From contig NW_027526502.1 of NCBI RefSeq assembly GCF_052857255.1, positions 124,001 through 188,000 on the forward strand: a stretch of 64,000 nt of DNA, written 5' to 3'. The position numbers and the translations under genes are program-made. The stretch comes from Amblyomma americanum (Eukaryota > Arthropoda > Arachnida > Ixodida > Ixodidae). Positions within the stretch are counted from its first letter, which is position 1; the number at the start of each line of letters is the position of its first letter. Below the pieces are notes generated by a model. That model saw only the letters and a program-made list of their open reading frames with translations, did not search any database and had not been told where the DNA came from. Of the stretch, positions 33,620-45,119 are shown in pieces.

Positions 33620-34693
33620 TGTTGTGGACATCAACATGTTTATTAAGGACACTGTACGGACAACGGCAGTGGTGTGTTAATGTTCCGAGAATGCAATTTT
33701 TTGTGCTATGTTAGTGGTGTGCTTTTAGTGTGTGCTGAACATCTGCGCTGTGTTGTGTGCTGGGTCCACAATCACCACAGAACATAGTCGGTTGGCTGGA
33801 TGGCGTGAAGATGAGGATGACGTGAGCAGTTCTACATGTAAAAACTCTTGAGAGAGGAGGCCCTTGTCAAATATAATAGGGAGTCTAAAATAAAATTATG
33901 AAGAAAAGAGGTTTGAAGAACACGAAGAGGTTGGCGATAAGGATGACGTGGATTAACCGAAGACTAAACAAAATGAAGAAGAAGCATTCGGTCAGGTGGA
34001 GAAGAGAAGAAGAAGAGGACGACGACAAGGATTACGTGGCCTAACGCCAAGGCCATAAAAGCGCGAGGGAGAGCGAGGCACGGGGGCGGGGGGGGGGGGG
34101 GGGAGAAGAGAGAAGCGGAGGCTCCGGCGGGTCAGCGACGCTTCGGCTGGAAGAGAGCGACGCCGGCTACTGCTCCGGTGAGCTCGCGTTCTACGGCTTC
34201 GCATTGTGGCCGTTCCTGAGCCCGTTCCGGGGAGTTAACTGAGGACGCTACCACCTGCTACGGCCAGGGATGTCCCCAGCGCTGTTGCCACCCATCCGGG
34301 TGGTGCCCCCAACGCCAACACCGGCATCACCTCCACGGGCGCTTGGACCGGGAGCTTGTACGACGCAGCCAGCGACCCGGCCAGTGACGCCAGCCGCACC
34401 ACGTCGAACGCCATCTCGACGCCGGTAACTGGACCCATACAACGCCGCAGCCGCACCGAACCAACCGTGAGCACGACCGCCGACCGCTAACAGTAGAACG
34501 CTAGCAGTAGACGCTGGTAGCAATGTTCCCGGTTCGTGTGTATTTATAGTCTGTGTTTTGTGTTAGTTTGTTAGTTGGTTTTGTGTGCTAGTGTGTGTGT
34601 CACGTAGAGTGTATTAACTGTGCTTCTGCGTGGGTACACCTGTCGCCTAGTCCGTTCTTTCGGTCCGAGTGTTCTCCGGGGAGATCCGTGACA
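33620..34693 (+). repeat. Putative 3' LTR of the Gmr1-like element
   Basis: The stretch begins TGTTGTGGACA right after the purine tract and reaches a plausible TG...CA end at GATCCGTGACA. It has no coding content and includes a G homopolymer of about 18 bases near 34085-34103. There is no second LTR in the window to compare, so both ends are inferred from position and the TG/CA rule. Confidence 0.45.
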
Positions 34694-37600
34694 GCTGAGT
34701 GACGGCGATGGTGAGCACAATCAGCTGTGTGTCGGCAGTGTGAAACGTTTCCCAGATTTCCTTAATCCTCCTTACATTTTACACTAACAAAAATTAATTT
34801 GCTGATGTATATATTCTAATTTGCACCTTCCTCAGTGATCGGCTAGGTTTCCTGGCCCAATTATTCTTTCACATTTGTGTGGTCAAAACAGTACCATTCC
34901 TGCACAGATTCAAAGCTACAACAACGACGCTTATTTCGGTTCTTTGAAATGTGCTAAGCACTGTTTATTGATGGTTTGCTCTGCAATAGCTACGTTGCCC
35001 TGTTTCTGAGAGTCCTGTAGTATCAATGGACCGTTGACCTGTCAAGGTGAAGACCGCATTTAATTTGAACCCATTCCCTTACTCCTCGAATTGAATGATA
35101 TGGCTGTTGCTGCTTGCATTAGCAGATTCCCCGCTTTGCACCGGCGCCTAGTTCTGTTCTTGCCAGCCGCGCATGCCTGAAAGAGGAGCATTCCATTTTT
35201 CTTTTCTTCTGCGGTGTACTGTGTATAAAAAATGCTAACCTAGCATTGCGGACTGCGGGTAAGCATCTGTGAGGTTATAATATATATAATAAAGTTGTTC
35301 TGTTGTTTTAGTTTTAAGCAGCTTAATTCATTTTGTGCAAGGAGCAATCTAAGTCATGATGTGAGTCGCCGAGCCCGACAGTAATTTTTGCACCAGGAAG
35401 AGAAGTGCTTTGGCGAAGAGAAAATGCGGGAGCTGGTTAGAAGTCAGTGCGCCTGGCAGTTTACCGGTTAGCATAAAATTCTGTGCAGACAGTGGGGCAA
35501 GCATTGTGATGGCGATTCCAGTGTGCAAGAAAGGTATATGATTCAGGCAGCGTATGATTGTCTGCTCAAATCTAAAGTTTTAAGTATTTCCCCTCTGCAC
35601 ATTAATGGGACAAGAACACATGCGACAATGGGCCATGCGCATTTTCACTCTGTCCACTCTGATCAGTAAAGTTTCCATGTTAAAAAAGCGTAAGTGCATT
35701 GAAGGAAGTTTTTCTTCAGAAACACTGTCAATAGTTTGAGTCCATAATAACGAGGCCTGTACTAATGAGGAATGGTTCTATATATGAAATTATGGTGAAT
35801 TTTTTTACTTCTGATAATGACAGAAGCTATTAATCTGTGTTATTTTGACTATGTGACTAGAGCAAATTATGAAGACGAAGGATTATGAAGGATGTGTTGT
35901 ATGGCACAGCAGTTTGTTGGTTGAAGAATAGCTACTCGCTTTACCTGACACCACTTTAAACAGCAGACTGCAAAATGAGCCCTGTGGAGCTGATAAAGAT
36001 ATGTTAGGAACAAAGACGACGGAAAGCAACACCACTGCCCAGAGTGGCAATTCTTCCTCTGTTGTTCTCGTCCCTTAGCGCTGTTTCAGCATGCCAACTT
36101 ACCACCGGTTCACGCGACAGTACACTCGTATCAAGTTTTGTGAAATTTGCAGCAAGCATCAACAGGGCAGGAAGCACAGTGTATGCATATCTAGTACATA
36201 CTGCGCATATAGCTTCCTGCCTCATCATAGCTTCGCCCCTTTATGTTTTTACCCATCATTACCAAGCACCTATGGCCGGCCCTGTTTATGCCATTGCCAA
36301 GCGCTGCAAATCACCAAACACATGTTGTACGCTTACCCTGCTAGATTGTTCTGGCTCATTAAGTTGTTTCATCCAATTTGGCAAGCTTTCAGAAAACATT
36401 CCTGCAATAGCCAGCTTGCTCTTGTTCTTCACGACATGCACGTTCACTGTAACATCCCCTTCGATGCTTTTTTTTTCTTGGCTTTGAAAAAGCATGTTAT
36501 TCGCTTGTTTATGTATGGTTTTTTGTCGTGCTTCAGCTTCTATCCAATAGCTCTGAACTGGATCCAAGCTTAAAAAGTCAGCCGTTGGCAGATTTTCCTT
36601 GCCAATTCTTATGCATCTTGCTTTTTCCTGAAATCGTGGATGTCCCCTAAGGGATTGCCCTTGGGTCTCAGCATTTATTACCTACATTATGACTTTCCCT
36701 TCAGTGTTTTGTTACATGTCTTCACTGATGGCTATATGGGGTCTGCCATCTTACAATAAATACTTGTGTTTTAGTCCTCTAAAACAACATTTTGCATGCT
36801 CTAGAATGGCCTGTTTGCTAATGTTACTAAGAATGTAGTAATATTTTTTTTATTGTCAGCAAAACTACATTGCGCCTACTTATAAGGCCTTACCGAGAAA
36901 GGTATATTCACTGTAGACTGGTTCAAACACTCAGCCATTCACATGGCTCACAATGTAGCATGGTCTCGCCTCATAATCCTTATACGCCCACCTAGGATAT
37001 TTACACCATAACATGTACTTAGCATCGCCGTCTTCCATGTTACTTGCGTTCAGATCCCCTGTGTGGCATCACGTTGGGCGTTCTAATGGCACATGGCACA
37101 AACCTAACTAAACTAATATCCTAGATTGAGTTCAGACCAGAGCCCTTGTTTCATTTTCTCAGACTATTGTTGAAGCTCCAGTGTCACAGCCCAAAAGGTG
37201 AATCATCAAATTTCTTCATGTCGTGCAGAAACTGCAGGTTTTTTTAACTCTTTACCGTCACATAACCAACAAATCTGTTCTGACTCATGTTACCTTCTGC
37301 ACTAGCCGTATAAGTACTGTTGCGCCTCAGTTAGCTCATGCCACTGCACTTCAAGATTGATTGTTGTTTTTGCCACTAAAGGCTGGAATGGCCCTTCACC
37401 TCACAAAGCTTACTAACCTCTTGTCCTTTGAGCTGGTCACTGTAGAAATCCACGCAGTAAATGGTGATGTTCATCCACAGATTAAGTAATTCCCCCAAGG
37501 CAGAGAATATTTGTAATAAGGGAGAAATTACTCATTAACATACACCCAAGTGCAGCCATAAGGCCACAAAAAGAGCTACAAAGCTTTCCTTTGTAGCCGT

Positions 37601-38630
37601 ATGGCTGTGCTTGGATGCTAATGGTTGATTACTTCTTATTAGTAATTTACAAGCTCATAAAGTTCCTACTTGACACATCAAGACAAAGCTCACCACTCAA
37701 TTATTGTCATTTAGTACTGTTTAGGTATAATAAATGTTGAACTAAATTGTTCTAATGAAGTGTTTAGTTGCTTGCTCAGTTCGGCAAACCACTACAATGC
37801 TCTCTTATGCGTAAGAACTTTCCTCACAATCTATTTCAAGTAATATTGGGGTAGATTTACACAATAGTGTTGTCGGACGGTATAAAGTTGCATTTACGCC
37901 AACTTGAACACCGTGCACAACCTAGGTCTAGCCAGCTGAACTCATGAACTGAAAAGCTAAGCATGCATTATTGTGCCTATCTGTGTCCAATTTTTCTTTG
38001 TGCTTCTCTCTTATCGTCTGTAACACGCCACCTTCATAACGTGGCTCAGTGAGAATGCTACGAATGCACGTCTATTCATGTGACTTTTATATATTCAGGG
38101 TAGTGTTAACAGGACCGTTGGTTCATCTTAAACACAAAAGCCATCAACTTCAAGTTTCAGCAAAAAGATGCCAGTAAAGACAAATGCCGTCACTGCTTTT
38201 CTGGTTTTTTTTCGGCACTCTTCGGCCTAACTTCGAATTGGTCTTTTCGAAATTTCTGATGCCTATCGATGCCTCGGTTAATTTATTTCTTTGAAACCCA
38301 GACTGCCAGTGAAGTATATATATTTTGCTGAAGATGTTGATAGTCAGCGACTAATAGCACGCTCTAAAATTCAAGACGTGTTTTGTGGTATACACATAAG
38401 TTAACAGTTAGCAGTGCTCACTTTTGCTGGCTAGATTGGGAACTGGTCCTCTTTACATTCTCTCTGTCTACATTTTACTAATGAGTGAAAATAACTCTTA
38501 AACGTTGTTTTAAAGTTGTATCAGAGAACATACGCATATACGCCTGTCACATACTTAAATGGATTATTTTTATTTCATTTCATTGTGCGACATCATAGCT
38601 CTTATACTGGAAATCCAATTTTACAAATTC
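34694..38630. other. Unassigned AT-rich stretch, no gene recognised
   Basis: This is about 3.9 kb between the putative LTR and the SINE/Penelope unit. The longest open frames (such as 36044-36573) have no recognisable domain and overlap on both strands. The only structure I can support is the inverted repeat at 37511-37651. It could be old intergenic DNA or decayed repeats. Confidence 0.6.
37511..37651. repeat. Imperfect inverted repeat (hairpin, MITE-like)
   Basis: The left arm 37511-37583 and right arm 37589-37651 pair with gaps around a 5-base centre. Matching parts include GCTACAAAG with CTTTGTAG, GCAGCCATAAGG with CCGTATGGCTG, CACCCAAG with CTTGGATG, and GTAATAAGGGAG with CTTATTAGTAAT. 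It could be a small fold-back element or a hairpin remnant. No clear target duplication was seen. Confidence 0.55.
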
Positions 38631-38745
38631 TTAGCGTTTTTCTTCCATAAAAACGCAGCCGCCGCAATTCGAACCCGACCGTGGCGGCTGCGTTTTAATG
38701 GAGGAAAAACGCTAAGGCGCCCGTGTGATGAGCGATGTCAGTGCA
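38631..38745 (+). repeat. SINE-like fragment forming a 34-bp fold-back
   Basis: TTAGCG...GCCGCCG (38631-38664) is repeated inverted as GGCGGCTG...CGCTAA (38682-38715), around AATTCGAACCCGACC, which looks like a tRNA-type B-box region. The downstream GGCGCCCGTGTG...GCGATGTCAGTGCACG resembles a repeat I recall from tick genomes, probably a tRNA-derived SINE. The fragment is joined directly to the Penelope-like coding region. Confidence 0.5.
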
Positions 38746-40833
38746 CGCCCCAGCACATAGAAAGAAGAAATGGAAAGAGTTTTCGGATTTAGCGAACGCA
38801 ACGGCTGACTTCCTGTGGCACCAAACCCTTTTCCAGCTACGCGCATCAGCGGCCAGAAAGAAGCACACGACAGAGAATGTCATCCACACCGCAGGGAACG
38901 TGTCGCTGCCTACGGAGGTTCGTCGTATTCTCTCCCAGGGGCCGAAGTACGCCACGGAACCCAAAAGGTCGCCCGCAGAACTTCTGAGCATGGTGAGGCA
39001 GGTGTCCAGGTAGGCACCGGCGGCAGAATCAGATAGGTGCGTGTCTGAAAGAGTTGATGCGCTACTGCGTTGCAAGGCCCCAGTGAACACCGTCTCGGTT
39101 CGGCGAACTGTCTCGTATTTGAAGGGAAATTCGCTGCGTTTGCTCCCAGCTGACAAGGAAGGGGGATTCCTAGTGCTACCCTCTCAATTGTACGTCAAGA
39201 AGGGTAGGGAAGCTATTTTGTCTTCGTTTTCTGTGGCCAAGAACCTTAACCTGAAAAGAATTAAAGATAAGGCCAAGAGAGTGTGCAAAAAACTTAACCT
39301 TGAACTGTTAACGAAAAGAGCCGATAAAAGTAAAGGACTTAGTTTACAAGTGTTTTTTAGCGCAAAAACCCACAAACCAGATTGTCCGTTTCGTGTGATC
39401 GTATCTGAGAGAGGCACATGGCAGAAAACTGTAGCCGTTTTTCTAAAGAAGATCTTAAATTCGCTTACGTTGGACGATCCTTTCCAGGTAAAAAATTCGC
39501 AGGATGTAATCCAGTTTTTAGAAACTAACAAGAACAAGGGACTGAAGGCCTGCTCTTTTGACGTCAAAGACTTATATTATTCACTACCACATGATGAGCT
39601 TTTCGCGTGCTTAGCAGAATGTATTGACCAGCAAGGATTAATTGATTTCCAAAACAAGAACGGGATATCCGCCGAGGGCTGTTCAGAAATACCTCAAGTG
39701 TGTTTAACTTCTACCTTCATTTCCTTGGATGGCGAGTTTTACCTGCAAAAACGAGGAGTTTGCATCGGGTCATGCATAGCTCCCGTGCTTAGTGACTTGT
39801 TAGCACAAAAGGGTAAAAGGCTTCAGGCAAAATTGAAAGGGTCAAAGGTTGTACAATGTTTTCGCTATGTTGATGACTTTCTTGTTCTTATAGACTCTAA
39901 TGTGGAAGATTTGACGCAGTCTTTACGCAGATCAAAGCTAACTTTGTTGAGTGCCTTCACCCCCTCATACTAACTACCGAAGTGCCAGAAAACAATGTCA
40001 TCCAATTTTTAGACCTCAAACTCAGATTAATGTACCATCACATGTGTTGGTCTTACCAGCCACGAAGCAGAAAGCCATTGCTCTCTTTTATGTCATCTCA
40101 TTCTAAGCTGGTAAAACGTGCCGTGGCGAAGTCATGCTGCCACAACGCGCTTAACAAATCTTGCATGCACTTCATGCAAGATAGTTTCCTTCTCCAAACT
40201 GATCGGCTCGTTAAGGCTGGTTATCCCAAGCAGCTACTAGTATCAGTGTCCGAATCTATTCTCAGTAGTTTAAGCAAAAATGGAAAAGGGGAGCAGGCAG
40301 AGACGCGGAAGGAAAAAGAAAAAACTACTGTTGTGCCTTACATTCATCAAATCTCCCACAGAGTAAAAAAGATAGCGAATAGAGCACGTGTCAAGGTTAT
40401 GTTTTCGGCTTCGGATAAGCTTGGGAAGATGTGCAAAATGGTTAACACTGAATACGTTCCCAGAGATTGCGACATCAAGCATGAAAATCAATTCGTATCA
40501 TGTGAAGAAGGTGTAGTGTATGCCATTCCCTTGTCATGCGGCATGCTGTATGTGGGTCAGACGGGGAGATGCCTCAATGAACGCCTGAAGGAGCACAATA
40601 ACAACGTGCATAACACAGTAAAAGGGCATCCCGGGATCCATTGTAGAGACTGTGAAAGCAAAACTTGCCACCCTGACTTCACAAGCACACAAATTTTAAG
40701 TAAACACAGTGACCAATTAACACGCGAAATAATCGAAGCAGCGCACATCGCCTGGTCTAATGACGCATGCGTCAGTAGCCCCTCTTTATCAATCAGTCCT
40801 AAAGAATTGGCATTTTTAGCGAAGGGAAAATGA
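38735..40833 (+). pseudogene. Penelope-like RT with GIY-YIG endonuclease, one stop and one frameshift
   Basis: RT and endonuclease together mediate target-primed insertion. The N-terminal region includes SLPTEVRRILSQGPKYA and SPAELLSMVRQVSR. A TAG at 39011-39013 (probably a former CAG) interrupts the frame, which resumes at once. RT motifs follow: LLPADKEGGFLVLP, KTHKP near 39366, the catalytic FRYVDDFLVL at about 39860-39890, and CSFDVKDLYYSLPHDEL. A frameshift lies at about 39925-39950, after which PENNVIQFLDLKL resumes the family pattern. The endonuclease near 40515-40595 reads VVYAIPLSCGMLYVGQTGR...RLKEH, the family's GIY-YIG variant. Cys/His residues before and after it could bind zinc. 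The total of about 695 residues is somewhat short at the N terminus. Confidence 0.87.
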
Positions 40834-41030
40834 TAATGTTGTTATCATCCTTGTTCAGTGCGACATGCATGAATTGACTATGAATCTATGATTGGATGGT
40901 TTGGTTTCCTTGTGTTGTTGGGACTGTATATATGCCTCGTTCCAAACAATAAACACCAGTTGAAAGTCAGCGCTCGTGTGTGTCGTGTCTCCCTTTGTGT
41001 CCGTGTCTTAGTGCGCGCTGTTCTGGTTAT
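38735..41030 (+). mobile_element. Penelope-like retroelement, nearly complete copy
   Basis: This is a plus-strand Penelope-like element with the diagnostic pair of an RT and a C-terminal GIY-YIG endonuclease, followed by a 3' region of about 200 bp with AATAAA near 40947. Only one internal stop and one frameshift break it. The 5' side runs into a SINE-like fold-back and is probably truncated. The 3' end is placed near 41030, where the sequence character changes, and is uncertain. Confidence 0.85.
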
Positions 41031-43075
41031 AATACGTTTTTATGCGCCAGTTAGCAAAAACCATGACAAAATTTGTCTTCTATTAGCCCTGGTCCGCATT
41101 TCAGCTCACAACATTAATTTGTTGATGTAACTGCCACACAACCACGCAGGCGACAACAAAGCCCTATTTGCGGGGCGTGCTTTATGGCTGGCAGGAAGGA
41201 TTAAGAGCGCATTGGAATTGGAACTGCATGCTATCCCAACACCTGATTCTTGATATTGACCAGAGAGTTTTCTGTGCAATGGAGCACCAAGATTGTATCG
41301 ATAAAAGCACGACCGCGTGCTAAGCGCCGGAACAATTAACGTGAATGTCATAAATTTCAGGACTAGCGCGTCAGTTTTATCCCTTTTATAACGCAAATAC
41401 TTCCTGGAACACAACCGCGCTGCGGAAGTACGTTCGGCAATGTTTTTTTTTTAGCGCCCGAAAAGCAGTAAATCACGTCTACACGCTGGTGCGGCTGCAG
41501 AGCTGCCGCAGCCCCGAAATTCCCCAAGAAACGCCCGCACAGCGACGCGCGCGTCGGCGGAAAATGGCCGCGTCAGAGAACGGCTCTGGATACTGGTCGA
41601 TATAGACAAAGAATAGAAGAGGGCCAGAACAACACCTTGGAGAACACCAGAAAAACAAGGGGAAAGGGATGACGAATGCGAGCCAATAGAGAACCAAAGG
41701 ATGATTATGTAAGCGCGAGAGTTTAAGAGTAAGGCGTGCATATGACGGACTTTGACAAAAAACTTTTTCTCAAAATCTAGGAATGTTTCAATCCAGGCGA
41801 GCTTGCACCATCGTCCGCACGCTTAACACGGACGCTCCGCAGCGTGGCCTGGACCTGCTTGGACTGACGCCAGCGCCGCGAAGTGTTGGGCGCTATTGAC
41901 GAGATAATGTCTCGGTATGTTTGCAGCAGCTGACCACAGCTGGAGCGCTGCTCGATTCGACTGGTCGCCTTGTCTTTCGCTTGCGTCTCGCCGGCTGGGC
42001 GAGTGCGCTCACTTTCGTCACGTTTCACTCGTGGCTGTGGTCTGATCACGCGGGTCAAGAAAACACGTTGCGGTTGTCTTATCTCGGCAAAGCTGCATGG
42101 CGTGCGACAGCTTCCGCTCTTTTAGAGGTTGGCCTCAAAGCTGACGCCTGAAATAATTCAAGATTTGGAAAAGCAGAGCAAACGCGGGTTTGTGGCGGTT
42201 GTAAAGGTCGGACAATATATCTGCCAATCCGGTGGCATCGTTGTGCAGTTTATTCGTTACTTATATTCTCGGACAGCGTGCATCAGAGAGTTCTCGCAGG
42301 TTACTGTCTGGCTTCCTGCTTAGGCCGCGCTGCACTGGAGATCCAGTGCAGGGGCGTAGAGAGCTGCGCGTGTCCTCAGCAAGAAATACGCGTGGATGTG
42401 ATTCAAATAAAGTTATAAGCCAAAAATGCTGTGACATTCTGTCAGATAAGAAACTGGCTTTTTAGGTAACTAGAAATTATCTAGTCATAGATGCATTGTT
42501 TTGAAAGGTAGCAGCTTATAAGGGCACATAAGGTACCTCGACGCCGCGGTCACATCTTGGTGCCTTAAACATCGGCTTTCCGATCTCATTCACTGCGGAA
42601 ATCTTGAGACTTGGACATAAGCTTAAAGGTAACAACACGAATAAAATCTTGCAATGCGCGTTTTCTGTGTGGTTCTTTTAGGTCGTTTTTAAAAAAGGCA
42701 AGCTGCAATTATTATTTTGATTGCGACATTTTCTGATGAAAAAAAAAACACTCGCCTGAGGCACTGAAGACTGCTTACATGTGGGAATAGGAAAGCATGT
42801 CATGTGTGGAGAACCTGTTTCTTCCCTCCATTTCGACGCTGCCCATCTTCACCATCGTGCGTCAGGACAGCACCGGCTGAGCGAGGAGGAAAGTGTTCCT
42901 CATCAGGAAAGCGATGGATCGATGGAAGGAAGGTAGGAGCGTCTCCTTTGAAACGGGGGAATGGCAGTTTCCACCATGCTTAGCCTTTTTCCTCTTTATT
43001 TTTTGTTTAACTCTGTTGTAAGTTGTCATTAAAACTCGTCATTTTCTTTAAATACGTCTTGCTACGCTTCTAACC
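41031..43075. other. Mostly unassigned stretch with LINE scraps
   Basis: About 2 kb without a recognisable gene. A decayed RT motif on the minus strand is listed separately (41580-41695). The 93-residue minus-strand frame at 41777-42058 has no domain I can name. The rest looks like decayed, unlabelled DNA. Confidence 0.55.
41580..41695 (-). pseudogene. LINE reverse transcriptase scrap
   Basis: On the minus strand FSGVLQGVVL and, one frame over, GPLLFFVYIDQYPEPF correspond to the conserved SGVPQGSVLGPLLF-YINDLP block of LINE RTs. A frameshift separates them. Nothing else of the element can be followed with confidence. Confidence 0.6.
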
Positions 43076-43621
43076 TTATGTCACCTCTCTGCTTTTGAGC
43101 CGCCAATCTTCCATACGCTTTTTGGTAATTTCCACCGCCGTAATAAAAATCAAGACTCTAAACCCTAGGGCCTCAGGCAGAGTGACTGTGCCTGCATCGA
43201 CATCGGGATGGATACCATCACATTTGAGTTTTAGGTGTTCAATTGATTCTACAGATTTCCCACACAGAGCACATGTGTCGTCTTCTCCGTTACATTTCCC
43301 TTTGTAGCTGCGCATTCTAAGACACCCTGACCTAGCTTCAAAGAGTAGTGCACTGCCTCTTGAGTTATCACAAAACGCTTCCTTCCTGATCAGCCTTTGC
43401 CAGTATCGATATAGTTCTACATTACGCTTCTTTTTCATTGACTTTATCCAATTTTTACCTTCCGCGTTTTTAACCATTCGTTTAATGTTCTTTCTTTCTC
43501 CATCATCGTGTCTGGCATATTTACTGGTTAGCTTCCTAGTTCCGGTGGCAGAAGCAGGCTGTCTCCCGGTAGATGTGATCGCCGCCCAGGAAACTATGCG
43601 CGCCCACCTCCGCCATGTCAT
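43076..43621 (-). pseudogene. C-terminal fragment of a CR1-like LINE ORF2 (copy A)
   Basis: A 181-residue minus-strand frame ends a LINE ORF2. It has [33 protein letters not shown], a zinc-type CALCGKSVESIEHLKLKC, PEALGF and a terminal MEDWRLKSREVT. The same pattern, more decayed, ends the adjacent LINE at 44539-44907, so this is a second copy of the same family. It lies past that LINE's GGAT tail, in the same orientation, and is 5'-truncated. Confidence 0.8.
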
Positions 43622-43858
43622 CCAAGGGAAGAAACACTTCCTACACAGTGTCCACCTAACTCACTGCCACTCTCGCTTTGGCCAATCTGTGCAGCTCCTG
43701 CCTTTCCCCACTATTATTCAGCCACATAAACTAATGCCTCTGTCTTTTTCCCCCTGGACACTCTCGCCTCGAAATGTGAAGTTTAATCCAGGCGTGGATG
43801 CAAAAAGCCACATGCCACAGGCAGTGCTACTGCAAGCTACTCGAGCCTACTTAGCCGA

Positions 43859-43912
43859 GGGGCACGGCGCTGCGACAAACATGGTCATGCAACCGCCCCT
43901 TTTTGCGCACGC
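43859..43912 (+). repeat. Short copy of the 5' region of the 48-kb LINE
   Basis: GGCGCTGCGACAAACATGG and CGCCCCTTTTTGCGCA match 48143-48192 with a few changes. It is an isolated 5' scrap just before the GGAT microsatellite. The surrounding 43622-43950 has no gene. Confidence 0.7.
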
Positions 43913-43950
43913 TTTCCTGCTATGGACCCTCGCTCCGTTACATTCCTGCT

Positions 43951-44086
43951 TGGATGGATGGATGGATGGATGGATGGATGGATGGATGGATGGATGGATG
44001 GATGGATGGATGGATGGATGGATGGATGGATGGATGGATGGATGGATGGACGGACGGACGGACGGACGGACGGACGGACGGACGGT

Positions 44087-44117
<31 letters not shown>

Positions 44118-44366
44118 ATGGATGGATGGATGGATGGATGGATGGATGGATGGATGGATGGATGGATGGATGGATGGATGGATGGATGGATGGATGGATG
44201 GATGGATGGATGGATGGATAGATGGATGGATGGATGGATGGATGGATGGATGGATGGATGGATGGATGGATGGATGGATGGATGGATGGATGGATGGATG
44301 GATGGATGGATGGACGGACGGACGGATGGACGAACGGACGATTGGACAGATGGACGGACGGACGGT

Positions 44367-44397
<31 letters not shown>

Positions 44398-44475
44398 ATG
44401 GATGGATGGATGGATGGATGGATGGATGGATGGATGGATGGATGGATGGATGGATGGATGGATGGATGGATGGAT
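43951..44475. repeat. GGAT microsatellite with two GGAC blocks (LINE tail)
   Basis: About 525 bp of TGGA/GGAT tetranucleotides, in which two patches (44049-44098 and 44312-44372) are GGAC-rich and both end CGGTTGGACGGATGG. On the minus strand it is an ATCC tail following the 3' end of the LINE at 44476-48098. It is the probable 3' terminal repeat of that family, grown by slippage. The long DGWM-type frames across it are an artefact of the repeat. Confidence 0.93.
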
Positions 44476-44538
44476 ACGGCTGAACCCTTTAAATCGTGTG
44501 GTGGCTCAAGCCACCTATGAAATGTGACTAATGAAATT

Positions 44539-45119
44539 TTATTCTTCTCTTGATTTTAGCCACCAATCAGATAACCTTCGCTTGGTTATTTCTACCCGCT
44601 TAAAATCTACTTTCCCTTCACTGTCCTTAAATCCCAATGCCTTGGATAAATCGGCCCCGCTGCTTCCCACTGTAGGGCGAAGCCCTTTAAAGAAAAGTAT
44701 AAAGTGTTCAGCCGTTTCCTCCTCCTCTCCGCACGCAACCCACAACGTGTCTATCTCGTCGTACCTGACTCTATATGTCTTAGACCGCAAAACTCCCGTC
44801 CTGGCCTCAAACAACAAAAAGCTTGAGCTACAATCATCATAGATATTTTCTTTGGCAATTTCCTGCTTAAAAATCCTGTATGCTCCCAGTGCTGATTTCG
44901 TCAGCATCCCTGTTTTCCACAGAGCTCTCTCTGTTTTTTAAACCTTTTTCTAAACCGATAATTGCTGATTTGCCCCCTACTGCTGTCCAGATATATGCTT
45001 GTCAATTTTCTAGTTCGCTTTCTCCATTTCGTATCAACATTCCTTATATACAGGTATCTGAAAACTTTCCTAGCCCACTGCTTTTCCCCTATTTTTCTCA
45101 ATGACTCCTCAAATGTCAT
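44539..45119 (-). pseudogene. LINE ORF2 C-terminal region
   Basis: Two overlapping minus-strand frames give KWRKRTRKLTSIYLDSSRG (45119-44901) and LLFEARTGVLRSKTYRVRY, with WLKSREE at the end. The zinc motif is degraded to VACGEEEETAEHFIL with lost Cys residues, unlike the better preserved copy at 43076-43621. Confidence 0.8.

Larger units (their letters stand above)
24383..34693 (+). mobile_element. Gmr1-like Ty3 LTR retroelement, decayed and interrupted
   Basis: This is a plus-strand retroelement with recognisable pieces in the order gag zinc knuckle, protease (29.8-30.3 kb), integrase (30.5-31.6 kb), reverse transcriptase (31.8-33.0 kb) and RNase H (33.0-33.5 kb). A purine tract and a putative LTR follow. 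The enzymes are Ty3/gypsy-type, but integrase precedes RT, the arrangement described for Gmr1-like elements. Spacing between domains is short and collinear, so the order looks original rather than shuffled. The copy lacks its 5' LTR and most of gag. It carries several frameshifts and stops, and is interrupted by a complete Ty3 element at 24625-29810 and a LINE fragment at about 32150-32540. It abuts the satellite on the left. Confidence 0.82.

Noticed and set aside
34235..34523. Ala/Gly/Val-rich frames within the putative LTR
   Set aside because: GC-rich LTR composition produces them. They overlap in two frames and have no recognisable protein features.
36004..36573. Overlapping open frames of 74-160 residues as a possible gene
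   Set aside because: They overlap on both strands, have no recognisable motif and lie in AT-rich unassigned DNA.
41777..42058. 93-residue minus-strand frame as a gene
   Set aside because: Low-complexity basic composition, no domain or neighbour support. Left as unassigned.
43900..44527. Long repetitive frames (DGWM repeats) in three phases
   Set aside because: They are the translation of a GGAT tetranucleotide microsatellite, open in all phases by composition.
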